DNA of 34,025 nucleotides from a virus: positions 1 to 34,025 of IMG/VR virus record IMGVR_UViG_3300030118_003764; one strand, written 5' to 3'. How positions within the stretch are numbered: the first letter of the stretch is position 1; each line of letters opens with the position of its first letter. Made by a program: the position numbers and the translations under genes. A model generated the notes under the pieces. That model was not told the DNA's origin and searched no databases. It saw only the letters and a list, made by a program, of their open reading frames with translations. Of this stretch, positions 15,939-21,903 are shown piece after piece.

Positions 15939-15954
15939 AAGATATGGGTATCTT
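15939..15954. repeat. Operator-like palindrome AAGATA-N4-TATCTT
   Basis: Perfect 6-bp arms with a TGGG spacer, the same geometry (6-4-6) as the palindrome at 15671-15686 but of different sequence. It lies about 150 bases upstream of the early promoter. Confidence 0.38.
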
Positions 15955-16105
15955 ATTCCCAGCAGCTATAGTCAATAATCCGTCAAATAATTCTTATGCG
16001 TCAATAAGTTGACACTGAAAACGTATATGTCAGAAAGTAATAAAAAGTTTGCTAAAGTGGTTATCTTGATGCAATAGGATCGATAAAATAATTTCAAACA
16101 AATAC

Positions 16106-16133
16106 TTGCAATAGGTAGTAATTGAAGTATACT
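16106..16133 (+). promoter_or_regulatory. Early promoter for the 16174-17965 operon
   Basis: TTGCAA (16106-16111), a 16-base spacer, and TATACT (16128-16133), a good host sigma-70 type promoter with an expected start near 16140, about 20 bases before GGAGG of the first gene. The -10 lies inside the palindrome AAGTATACTT, and AATACTT / AAGTATT half-copies flank it (16101-16107, 16141-16147), suggesting repressor sites over the promoter. Confidence 0.6.
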
Positions 16134-16173
16134 TATATAGAAGTATTTTATTAATCAATTGGAGGATAAAACA

Positions 16174-16503
16174 ATGGGTGCATTAAAAAACGAAGAGCAA
16201 GAACTAAGAAACCGCTGCATAAGCATAGCTGAAGGGATTGAAAACCCTACAGACATTAATGAGGATGGAGACCCAATAACAGCCTTTGACTATTTGGCTG
16301 ATGTTCTCGATATTGAATATTATGTTGATAGAAATAAAGAATACTTAGGGGCTAGATTACTGGTTTCTTTTGGTGGTCCAAATATCTGGGTTGATACGCG
16401 ATACAACATCATCGAGGGCTATTGGTGGGCAAATCATGCCGAGGTGAGATTTAACGATAATTTAGAACTTGACGAAGCTTGCAGGGAATATTTCGACTGT
16501 TAA
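16174..16503 (+). CDS. Early hypothetical protein
   Basis: A 109-residue acidic protein. ATG 16174 is chosen because GGAGG (16161-16165) is correctly spaced; an in-frame TTG at 16159 overlaps that site. Sequence: ISIAEGIENPTDINEDGDPITAFDYLADVLDIEYYVDRNKEYLGARLLVSFGGPNIWVDTRYNIIEGYWWANHAEVRFND, ending ELDEACREYFDC. The 'GGPNIWVDT...G.W....' layout suggests a small alpha/beta fold that I have seen in other phage early regions, with no known role. It is the first gene behind the early promoter, so it may be made soon after infection. Confidence 0.7.
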   Translation: MGALKNEEQELRNRCISIAEGIENPTDINEDGDPITAFDYLADVLDIEYYVDRNKEYLGARLLVSFGGPNIWVDTRYNIIEGYWWANHAEVRFNDNLELDEACREYFDC

Positions 16504-16551
16504 TTGATACATAGAAGCCATTCTAGCGAGTGGCTTTCGTTGTATTAATTA
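16501..16551 (+). promoter_or_regulatory. Long intercistronic stem-loop
   Basis: An 11-bp outer stem (16501-16511 with 16541-16551, one G-U pair) and a 6-bp inner stem (AAGCCA / TGGCTT) joined by a small internal loop. It begins with the stop codon of the first early gene and ends shortly before the next ribosome site. There is no U-tract, so an mRNA processing or stability element (for example an RNase III site) is more likely than a terminator. Confidence 0.6.
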
Positions 16552-16573
16552 ATGTCCTATGGGGGGTAAAACA

Positions 16574-16756
16574 ATGATAGATTCATTTAAAATTTATGTT
16601 GACGGTATATTGTGTATGGCTTACTACGATGAGTCTAAATTTAAAGCTGAATGCTATAGGCTTGAGAAAGAGCTTGATACATTATTCAATGAGCGTGGTG
16701 GCCGTTTAAAAACTAATGTCAAAATAAGGGACACATATCATAACAGAATATTTTAA
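16574..16756 (+). CDS. Early hypothetical protein, 60 residues
   Basis: A 60-residue protein starting MIDSFKIYVDGILCMAYYDESKF, with a helical middle (AECYRLEKELDTLFNERGG) and a basic end (KTNVKIRDTYHNRIF). ATG 16574 follows GGGGGG by eight bases; an ATG at 16559 would overlap that site. It follows the stem-loop and precedes another small gene in the same early operon. Unrecognised family. Confidence 0.55.
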   Translation: MIDSFKIYVDGILCMAYYDESKFKAECYRLEKELDTLFNERGGRLKTNVKIRDTYHNRIF

Positions 16757-16781
16757 TTATAACTTAATGGAGGTTAACGAA

Positions 16782-17006
16782 ATGACAATCGAACACACAA
16801 TGCAAAATCATAACTGGCATAACGATACAATTAAGAAGCTTAAAAAAGTAAGTTTGGAACACGTTTTATACATAAGAGATGATGCCTACCAAGCTTTTAA
16901 GATTGGTGATGGCTGGAATCCAAAAGCAGGCCAATATCTAGATGAGTATTACTATTGTTGTCAGGAGCTGCGAAGACGCGGATATAATCCCCTTAACATG
17001 AGATAG
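16782..17006 (+). CDS. Early hypothetical protein, 74 residues
   Basis: A 74-residue protein. ATG 16782 follows GGAGG; an in-frame ATG at 16767 overlaps that site and is rejected. The text contains KKLKKVSLEHVLYIRDDAYQAFKIGDGWNPKAGQYLDEYYYCCQELRRRGYN, a helical, aromatic-rich segment like the small 'L..Ir.Dl.eAi......pkag.Y.DE...y..El.rR' proteins found in phage early operons. No function known. Confidence 0.62.
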   Translation: MTIEHTMQNHNWHNDTIKKLKKVSLEHVLYIRDDAYQAFKIGDGWNPKAGQYLDEYYYCCQELRRRGYNPLNMR

Positions 17007-17036
17007 AATACTAAATAACCTTTGGAGGATTACAAG

Positions 17037-17213
17037 ATGGATCGTAAAAAAAAACTTAAAAAAGCTAGATTTTATTATAAAACCAGCAAATATTACTCAA
17101 TTGGCAATCAATCAAAAAATTGGTATAAAAAGCATAAAAACATCGATGCATCTATAGAACCACCAATAACACAAACTGAGCTAAATTTGATTCCAACAAA
17201 CAGACCGTTTTAA
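17037..17213 (+). CDS. Early basic hypothetical protein, 58 residues
   Basis: A 58-residue Lys/Tyr-rich protein (DRKKKLKKARFYYKTSKYYS, then IGNQSKNWYKKHKN), ending PPITQTELNLIPTNRPF. ATG 17037 follows GGAGG with good spacing. The basic aromatic composition suggests RNA or DNA contact, but no family is recognised. Confidence 0.55.
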   Translation: MDRKKKLKKARFYYKTSKYYSIGNQSKNWYKKHKNIDASIEPPITQTELNLIPTNRPF

Positions 17214-17236
17214 TTAATAACCTAGGGGGGTTAAAA

Positions 17237-17425
17237 ATGAAAATATTATTTAAAGACTTAGAAATAGGTGATAGATTCACCCACAACGGCAGGCCATACA
17301 TCAAAAAAAGCAAACTAACGGCCTATGATATTCATCCCAAAGCCGTAAGGCCCTATAATTTCATATCTAGGAAAACAATAGTAAAGCCAATACTAGGAGG
17401 CTTAGCGAATGAGCAACATAACTGA
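17237..17425 (+). CDS. Early hypothetical protein, SH3-like barrel pattern
   Basis: A 62-residue protein starting MKILFKDLEIGDRFTHNGRPYIKKSKLTAYDIHPKAVRPYNFISRKTIVKPI. The pattern 'f.dL..GdrF..nG..Y.K.s...A.d......v' is common in short phage proteins thought to be small beta-barrels. ATG 17237 is preceded by GGGGGG. The end overlaps the next gene by 17 bases. Role unknown. Confidence 0.62.
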   Translation: MKILFKDLEIGDRFTHNGRPYIKKSKLTAYDIHPKAVRPYNFISRKTIVKPILGGLANEQHN

Positions 17426-17633
17426 TACACTAGCAATAGCTTTGGCTAAAGCCATTACTTGCGAGAGTGAAGCCGAAAGCAAAGCCCATGTTGAGCTAGC
17501 TGAGGAACTTGCATCACAGTTAGATGAAGAAACTGTAGAAGCCTGTAAAGAACTAGCGAGTAAAATCGCTGCAATCCATGACATCCGAAAACTTAAAGAG
17601 GGAAATAGAAATGAAAATATTACTTATCACTAG
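17409..17633 (+). CDS. Early acidic helical protein
   Basis: A 74-residue acidic, Ala/Glu-rich all-helical protein (TLAIALAKAITCESEAESKAHVELAEELASQLDEETVEACKELASKIAAIHD). GGAGG precedes ATG 17409. It overlaps the previous gene by 17 bases and the following lipoprotein gene by 23 bases. Two Cys residues sit on the same helical stretch. Its acidity could suit a DNA-mimic or a protein-binding inhibitor, but that is only a guess. Confidence 0.58.
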   Translation: MSNITDTLAIALAKAITCESEAESKAHVELAEELASQLDEETVEACKELASKIAAIHDIRKLKEGNRNENITYH

Positions 17634-17907
17634 CGTTATATTCTTAACCGCATGTTCTGAGCATGAAGTAAAGCCAGTCATGCCACCAGAAAAAAACGAG
17701 CCTGTAGAAGTCGAGCAGGTTATACAGCAAGCAATTGAGATAGATCAGGCAATTGCTGAGCCTGAACCGATTCAGGAACCTGAACCTGTTGAAGTGGTTG
17801 TTGAAGAACCTGAAGTGCTTGTTGAAGAACCTAAAGCAGCTGAAGTCACTGAAGAACCTGAGATTGATCAACCAGTGACCGAGGTGATCGAAAATGAAAC
17901 AGAGTGA
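17611..17907 (+). CDS. Acidic lipoprotein with Pro/Glu repeats
   Basis: A 98-residue protein with a lipoprotein signal: MKILLITSVIFLTAC, where LTAC is the lipobox and Cys15 would be lipidated. The mature part is almost wholly Glu/Pro/Val (EPEPIQEPEPVEVVVEEPEV and similar), an extended periplasmic spacer-like sequence recalling TonB or Rz1-type rods. ATG 17611 follows GAGGGAAATAGAA. As an early phage gene it could alter the envelope, for example for superinfection exclusion, or span the periplasm; neither is shown. Overlaps neighbours on both sides. Confidence 0.65.
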   Translation: MKILLITSVIFLTACSEHEVKPVMPPEKNEPVEVEQVIQQAIEIDQAIAEPEPIQEPEPVEVVVEEPEVLVEEPKAAEVTEEPEIDQPVTEVIENETE

Positions 17908-17965
17908 TCTTAATTATATTTTATTATCACTTGTACTGGTTTATTTTTTGATTGTATCGACATAA
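17894..17965 (+). CDS. 23-residue membrane micro-protein
   Basis: MKQSDLNYILLSLVLVYF, then LIVST: a single hydrophobic segment of about 16 residues with a polar N-terminus, 23 residues in all. It overlaps the end of the lipoprotein gene by 14 bases, so it may be translationally coupled. Size and hydrophobic profile fit a phage micro-membrane protein, but a short A/T-rich frame can look hydrophobic by chance. Confidence 0.4.
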   Translation: MKQSDLNYILLSLVLVYFLIVST

Positions 17966-18001
17966 AATGCCGATCTTTCATTAAATCTCCAGGTAAATAT
18001 T

Positions 18002-18031
18002 AAGCCTCTAACCCCTTAGGGGCTTTTTTTT
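18002..18031. terminator. Strong bidirectional terminator between convergent operons
   Basis: Arms AAGCCTCTAA / TTAGGGGCTT make a 10-bp stem (one G-U pair) with a CCCC loop, followed on the plus strand by a continuous T-run to 18031. The stop codon of the minus-strand gene ending at 18016 lies inside the stem, and on the minus strand the tail is TTAATATTTA. It ends the early plus operon and probably also the minus replication operon. Confidence 0.88.
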
Positions 18032-18447
18032 GTCCATTTATCGGGCCAAGGAGGACAAGGAAACCCATTAGACACTAGCCATCTATGTAGAATAGTGTAA
18101 ATTTCATCGTGTTGCTTGATATTTAAATCCTCAGTGAATGACTTTTGAAGCATTGCTTGTTGTAGTGGTCGCCAAAGATTCTCTTTGCAAGTTTCTAAGG
18201 TCCAAGGTCGCTCAACACCTTCTCTAAGAGCCTCAAACACTATTCTCTGATCAAAGCCACCGTCATTTAACTCATCGGCGAGCAATCGCAGCCAAACATG
18301 AAAACTGTCTCTTTGTGCCTTAGTCTTAGGCTTTTCGGCTTTTGACTTAGGTTCAATGGTAACGATCCAGCCGTCATTTGAATCTGGCCATTCACTATTG
18401 ACAATCTTGGCCAGTGTTTGGCCTCTGTTGTCTATTTCAATCTTCAT
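18016..18447 (-). CDS. NinB-like phage recombination/replication accessory protein
   Basis: A 143-residue protein, last of the minus replication operon. Its layout (GWIVTIEPKSKAEKPKTKAQRDSFHVWLRLLADELNDGG, then VERPWTLETCKENLWRPLQQAMLQKS, then VYTILHRWLVSN-type helices) loosely follows NinB-like and related phage proteins that carry a 'RsLaQN...w..l..ia' helix after a short N-terminal beta part. NinB-type proteins are linked to single-strand DNA in recombination. The assignment is tentative. It overlaps the previous gene by 11 bases, and its stop lies in the terminator stem. Confidence 0.5.
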   Translation of the reverse strand: MKIEIDNRGQTLAKIVNSEWPDSNDGWIVTIEPKSKAEKPKTKAQRDSFHVWLRLLADELNDGGFDQRIVFEALREGVERPWTLETCKENLWRPLQQAMLQKSFTEDLNIKQHDEIYTILHRWLVSNGFPCPPWPDKWTKKSP

Positions 18448-18652
18448 AACCTTGCTCTTTGAGGTATTCTAGAAATCCTGGCGTACAGCTAGTACACGAT
18501 AATTCAGCATCAGACAAAGGTTTTTCCTTCAGATTAACGATATATTTCAATATTTTTTTATGTGATATGCCGACATAATCAGCTATATCATAGACTGACA
18601 TATTCTTATTTATCCACATATCTAAGACCCTTCTCTGTATGTCCTTATTCAT
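18437..18652 (-). CDS. Small HTH protein
   Basis: A 71-residue protein with a clear helix-turn-helix (MSVYDIADYVGISHKKILKYI, residues about 18-38), followed by a short Cys pair (CTSC) and a helical tail. Possibly a regulator or a DNA-binding helper of the replication module. ATG 18652 overlaps the helicase stop (ATGA), so it is coupled. No known family. Confidence 0.62.
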   Translation of the reverse strand: MNKDIQRRVLDMWINKNMSVYDIADYVGISHKKILKYIVNLKEKPLSDAELSCTSCTPGFLEYLKEQGYED

Positions 18653-19581
18653 AAATCCACCGTATTGGCTTCAAGTGGCATCGCTCGACCCTCAAACGAG
18701 GTAAATTGGAAAGAATCCTTTTGATAATAAAGACCAAGATTAAAGTCAGTACCATCTTGTCTATTCTTTACGCAACGTAGAAAGACATCAGGCTGGTCTA
18801 TCAAATCCTGATCAAAAGGGTGATCATTGTCACGTAATTGGATTTGTGATTCTTTGGCTTTGTTACGATGGACTATAAAAACTTTATCTGCCAAGTCACT
18901 TATTTCTCCAGCACCGCGAATACTAAACTTATTACCAGCTTCAGTTTCATCTGATCCCTTTCTCATATGGCAAACTAAATGAATGTGAAGATTGTGCATC
19001 TTGGCTGCGGCCCTTAACTGATTTACAAACTCAGCCTGCATACCATAATCTTCTCGGCCTACGCCACACATGGTCAGACTATCTATTACCAAGTGGTCTA
19101 TGTCCAGTTCAGAGCCAGCGTAGTGTACTAAGCCTAATACCCGTTCTTGTGGGACCTTATCTAAGCAATCATATATGTACCCATTCTCTGAGCTTCTGTT
19201 AAGCCATTCTATAGCAAACTCTTTAGATGGCTTACATCCAGCTGCCTGACTACTCATCCAAAGCAATGTCTCCTCAGGCTTCATTTCCATACTTGCTATG
19301 AGAACCCGTCTACCTCTAGCTAATAACCAAGTCATTACGCAAGATAACAAGGCTGTTTTACCATGACCATTGATACCTGACCAAATACTAAGCTGTGCTT
19401 GACCTAGCCTTACAGCGTTGTGCGTCTTGAACCAGGGAAGCTTATCACCCACTAAACCATGCCCCTTACTGATATGCTCTAGCAGTCTTTCTCCGTAGGT
19501 GTCAAAGCTCCCTACTTCTTGTGATTCCTGCTTGCCAATGAAACTTAGTAGCTCTTCATCTGTCAAATCTATCTTGTTCAT
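18649..19581 (-). CDS. Replicative helicase-like RecA-fold ATPase (DnaB-type)
   Basis: A 310-residue RecA-fold ATPase. Walker A is GINGHGKT (about 69-76), followed by RRVLIASMEMKPEETLLWM; Walker B is HLVIDSLTMCG; a later region (HLHIHLVCHMRKG...IRGAGEISDLADKVFIVHRNK) has the 'H.rK....i.Gs..i...aD' order typical of DnaB-type and twinkle-type phage helicases. The DnaB N-terminal domain is absent; only a short leader precedes the ATPase. ATG 19581 is chosen: GGAG lies just upstream, in the codons of the longer frame. It likely unwinds the phage DNA, or loads the host helicase, with the O-like protein. Confidence 0.82.
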   Translation of the reverse strand: MNKIDLTDEELLSFIGKQESQEVGSFDTYGERLLEHISKGHGLVGDKLPWFKTHNAVRLGQAQLSIWSGINGHGKTALLSCVMTWLLARGRRVLIASMEMKPEETLLWMSSQAAGCKPSKEFAIEWLNRSSENGYIYDCLDKVPQERVLGLVHYAGSELDIDHLVIDSLTMCGVGREDYGMQAEFVNQLRAAAKMHNLHIHLVCHMRKGSDETEAGNKFSIRGAGEISDLADKVFIVHRNKAKESQIQLRDNDHPFDQDLIDQPDVFLRCVKNRQDGTDFNLGLYYQKDSFQFTSFEGRAMPLEANTVDL

Positions 19582-19629
19582 ATCTCTCTCCATTTTTTAC
19601 GGCAAAACTTACCCTACCTTTTGCCGATT

Positions 19630-20472
19630 TTAGTCTCCGCAAAAACACGAAATTGAATCATCGTCACCAAAATCAAAGCCTTGCTGATCAGTTGCAATGA
19701 TTCTTATCTGCTCATAACCCAACTCAAGCCTGTTAAAATAGTCATTCTGCTTGTTTTCTTGCTCTATCCACCAATCAGCTAAATCTGGCCTTTGTTGCAT
19801 AATTGATAACCTTTTAGACCTGCCTTTCAAAAAACATAGGTCACAATTACCCCAGTCAGTAACTCCGTTGTTATTTGGTAGGTCCAAATCAAACGATTGT
19901 TCTTTCCAGAATTCACCTACATCCTCCTTAGATATACCATCTTCATAAAGTGGTAGCATCTTCTCTGAACCTTCAGAAACAGAGCCAATTAATTTTCTAG
20001 CCCTTCTCTCTTCATCTGCCCGTATGCCAATCATTGCTTGATAAGGAGAATTAAATCCCTGCGTCTGCAAGAACCTATTAATTGTCCGTATCTTCATTTG
20101 GCCGCTGCACATTCTGTTGAGAGGGTTTGGCAAGCAACCTACATCCTCAATTAGCTTTGCAAAAGGCTCACCATTCCTGCTAGCTGTAGCGTAATCAACC
20201 TCTTTCCAAAAATACTGATAGTTCTTTGAGTTTTCCTTTTGAATCCTACCGTCATACTCTAGCCAATGTATCTTCACCCCCCAGTTAATTGAACAATTAT
20301 TGACAAAATCTAATGTCTGAGGCATTTCCTTGCCAGTGTTTGCAAAACAAACTTTTACATAATCAGGTAGTTTGCCGTCATGGGCCTCTATGGCTCGGTA
20401 AAGCATATAAGCCGAGGTTCTCCCACCGCTAAAGCTTATGAGTGTTTGATCATCACAATAATAAGGATTCAT
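19630..20472 (-). CDS. PAPS-reductase-like / adenine nucleotide alpha-hydrolase protein
   Basis: A 280-residue protein of the PP-loop ATPase superfamily. The P-loop is SGGRTSA (about 15-21), followed by VCFANTGKEMPQTLDFV and IHWLEYDGR. Later segments (NRMCSGQMKIRTINRFL; MIGIRADEERRARK; LPLYEDGISKEDVGEFWKEQSF; NCDLCFLKG) are typical of phage PAPS-reductase-like proteins, which retain Cys pairs. True PAPS reductase would use thioredoxin; many phage members instead are linked to DNA modification or unknown chemistry. ATG 20472 overlaps the previous stop (ATGA). It sits between initiator and helicase, so a role in sulfur assimilation alone seems odd. Confidence 0.75.
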   Translation of the reverse strand: MNPYYCDDQTLISFSGGRTSAYMLYRAIEAHDGKLPDYVKVCFANTGKEMPQTLDFVNNCSINWGVKIHWLEYDGRIQKENSKNYQYFWKEVDYATASRNGEPFAKLIEDVGCLPNPLNRMCSGQMKIRTINRFLQTQGFNSPYQAMIGIRADEERRARKLIGSVSEGSEKMLPLYEDGISKEDVGEFWKEQSFDLDLPNNNGVTDWGNCDLCFLKGRSKRLSIMQQRPDLADWWIEQENKQNDYFNRLELGYEQIRIIATDQQGFDFGDDDSISCFCGD

Positions 20473-21104
20473 ATCCAAACTTCAGTAGGTGAATGTTTAG
20501 TGCCACCTTTCTTGATTGTCAAAACATCCCATTTATCCCTAAGTTTCTTTGGACTTAGAATATTAGATTTCCAAAAATCATCAGCATTTGCGTACTTAAA
20601 TAACGCTAGAATGTCATGGTGGCTGCGATTGTCTTGTTCTCGCATCAATCGTACATCATTTGCCCAGACATCAAACTTAGGTTCTTTGTGATTAGGATTG
20701 ATATTTCTAATCAAGTTGAAGATGGATTTAGCTATATTCATATCACCATCTTCATAGCGTAGATTCTTTTTAGGTTCTCTTTTAGGTTTGTGTACCGTTT
20801 TTGGTATTTCAAAAGTACCGTTTTTGGGACTTTCGTAAGTACCGTTTTTGGGACTTATGTTAAGGCAGTACATGTTTGATGAGCCATACACTTTCTTTCT
20901 ATCAAGAAGATTTTTATCATTTAAGCCTTTCATACACTTCAAAACAGTTTTTCTATCCATACCTGTCTTTTTTGCCACATAAGCAATACTTGGGTTACAC
21001 TGTCCAGTGTCCCCATTGTGGCAGTCTGCAAGGCACAGTAAGACGAGTTTTTCGCTACTGGTGGTAATCTGCTCCCATGCCCAGAAAGTTGCTCTTGCGC
21101 TCAC
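20469..21104 (-). CDS. Replication initiator, lambda O-like, with internal iterons
   Basis: A 211-residue protein. Residues 1-80 are a winged-HTH typical of O-like initiators (FWAWEQITTSSEKLVLLCLADCHN...NPSIAYVAKKTGMDRKTVLKCMKGLNDKNLL). Residues 83-115 are low-complexity (repeated SPKNGT, then KPKREPKK), and the C-terminus (DVWANDVRLMREQDNRSHHDILALFKYANADDFWKSNILSPKKLRDKWDVL) is the helical domain seen in phage replisome-organiser proteins that bind helicase or its loader. GTG 21104 overlaps the upstream TGA. The DNA of the linker holds three iteron copies, as the lambda O gene holds ori. It likely binds its own gene to start replication. Confidence 0.82.
   Translation of the reverse strand: MSARATFWAWEQITTSSEKLVLLCLADCHNGDTGQCNPSIAYVAKKTGMDRKTVLKCMKGLNDKNLLDRKKVYGSSNMYCLNISPKNGTYESPKNGTFEIPKTVHKPKREPKKNLRYEDGDMNIAKSIFNLIRNINPNHKEPKFDVWANDVRLMREQDNRSHHDILALFKYANADDFWKSNILSPKKLRDKWDVLTIKKGGTKHSPTEVWI
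20792..20851 (-). repeat. Three iterons within the initiator gene (putative origin)
   Basis: Three direct copies of CCAAAAACGGTAC (minus strand), at 20839-20851, 20815-20827 and 20792-20804, spaced 24 and 23 bases. Two copies extend to AGTCCCAAAAACGGTACTT. The third is shifted by one base relative to the reading frame, so the encoded residues differ while the DNA is kept. An A/G-rich stretch follows on the minus strand, like the unwinding region next to lambda iterons. Confidence 0.75.
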
Positions 21105-21490
21105 CTACGCGCTCTCAGAGCCATAAATGATCTTAGCTCTGACTCTTTGTCTTGTTTTGTCTGTTTATGCCCGTTGTCACGCCTAGACTGTGATATTTTC
21201 AAGTGTAGGTCGTGAAAGTCATTATCCTTGACTTGGCGCCTAGCTCTTTGCTCATATTTTTCGGGAAACAAATCGCTAATATTCATGCCAACGCTTTTCA
21301 CAACATCGACTGCACCACAGCCTGACCAGCATTTGATTAAGATATTACCTGACTCAGCAACATCTATGTTTAGACTTGGACTGTTATCATCGTGTGCAGG
21401 ACATTGCGCGATATAGGATTCACGATGATTTTTCTTAGGATTGACCTTTTTACAGTTGTTGAGCTTGCTGATTAATCTTTCGATTGACAT
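21101..21490 (-). CDS. Primase-type zinc-finger protein without catalytic domain
   Basis: A 129-residue protein. Residues about 25-75 match the CHC2-type zinc-binding domain of bacterial and phage primases: YIAQCPAHDDNSPSLNIDV...NILIKCWSGCGAVDVVKSVGMNISDLFP, with CPAH and CWSGC as metal ligands. The remaining 55 residues are charged and carry no TOPRIM motif (no 'EG..D' or 'D.D'). No separate primase catalytic domain was found nearby, so it may recruit or modulate the host primase. It begins at ATG 21490, overlaps the Cro-like gene by 19 bases, and its TGA overlaps the initiator GTG. Confidence 0.75.
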   Translation of the reverse strand: MSIERLISKLNNCKKVNPKKNHRESYIAQCPAHDDNSPSLNIDVAESGNILIKCWSGCGAVDVVKSVGMNISDLFPEKYEQRARRQVKDNDFHDLHLKISQSRRDNGHKQTKQDKESELRSFMALRARR

Positions 21491-21648
21491 ATCTCACCTC
21501 GCAGCTCTTTTACCAACTTGTATTCCCTGTACCTAGTGTCAGGCACTTTTTCTTTCCATTGGTATACTGCAAAGACAGATACATCAAAGTATTCTGCGAC
21601 TTCATTGGGCGAACCAAAAAAGTCTACTATTTCATCATATTTAGACAT
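21472..21648 (-). CDS. Cro/YdaS-like regulator
   Basis: A 58-residue protein with one helix-turn-helix: IVDFFGSPNEVAEYFDVSVFAVYQWKEKVPDTRYREYKLVKEL. The 'G....vA..l.vs..av..Wk..vP..r...i' order is that of Cro and YdaS-type proteins. ATG 21648 follows GAGGAAAT; an upstream TTG at 21669 overlaps the promoter. It is the first gene of the replication operon and lies beside mirrored divergent promoters, so it probably binds there and balances the two operons. Confidence 0.72.
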   Translation of the reverse strand: MSKYDEIVDFFGSPNEVAEYFDVSVFAVYQWKEKVPDTRYREYKLVKELRGEICQSKD

Positions 21649-21662
21649 TTTTATTTCCTCAG

Positions 21663-21691
21663 TTGACAATCTTTCTAAATATAAATAAACT
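21663..21691 (+). promoter_or_regulatory. Plus-strand promoter for the recombination operon
   Basis: Perfect -35 TTGACA (21663-21668), a 17-base spacer and -10 TAAACT (21686-21691); a second TATACT lies at 21692. The start would be near 21698, before GGAGG and ATG 21724. It interlocks with the minus promoter, so the two compete for polymerase. Confidence 0.72.
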
Positions 21692-21707
21692 TATACTCTC
21701 ATGTCAA
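21678..21707 (-). promoter_or_regulatory. Minus-strand promoter for the replication operon
   Basis: Perfect -35 TTGACA (21707-21702), an 18-base spacer, and -10 TATATT (21683-21678, 5 of 6 consensus). The expected start near 21671 leads directly into the Cro-like gene. Confidence 0.75.
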
Positions 21708-21723
21708 GCATCTGGAGGGATGT

Positions 21724-21903
21724 ATGAAAATTAAATGCAGTTCTTGCAAATCTCAACTTGAAGAAATGTCGTGTGCTAATTGTGGTGGCTCTGGTGAGGG
21801 CTACACTGAAGGTACGTTATGCTCTTCATGCAGTGGCATGGGAACACTTAAATATGAATTATACTGTCCGCAATGTGACGAGGAGGAATCATGGGGCGAG
21901 TAA
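21724..21903 (+). CDS. DnaJ-type zinc-finger mini-protein
   Basis: A 59-residue protein with four Cys pairs: CSSC, CANCGGSGEG, CSSCSGMG and CPQC. The order matches the DnaJ central zinc-finger pattern (CxxCxGxG), here as a free mini-domain without J-domain. ATG 21724 is preceded by GGAGG. It is the first gene of the plus recombination operon and overlaps the next gene by 13 bases. Such free zinc mini-proteins occur in several phages; partner unknown. Confidence 0.7.
   Translation: MKIKCSSCKSQLEEMSCANCGGSGEGYTEGTLCSSCSGMGTLKYELYCPQCDEEESWGE

Larger units (their letters stand above)
15157..16173. other. Non-coding 1-kb regulatory region between divergent operons
   Basis: No convincing protein gene is present on either strand. 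It separates the minus-strand late operon (starts 15156) from the plus-strand early operon (starts 16174). It contains a leader hairpin next to the late genes, a locally G/C-richer block with many nested inverted repeats (candidate RNA), operator-like palindromes, an A/T-rich stretch near 15830-16060 and an early promoter. A packaging site or an origin could also lie here; neither can be shown from sequence. Confidence 0.8.
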
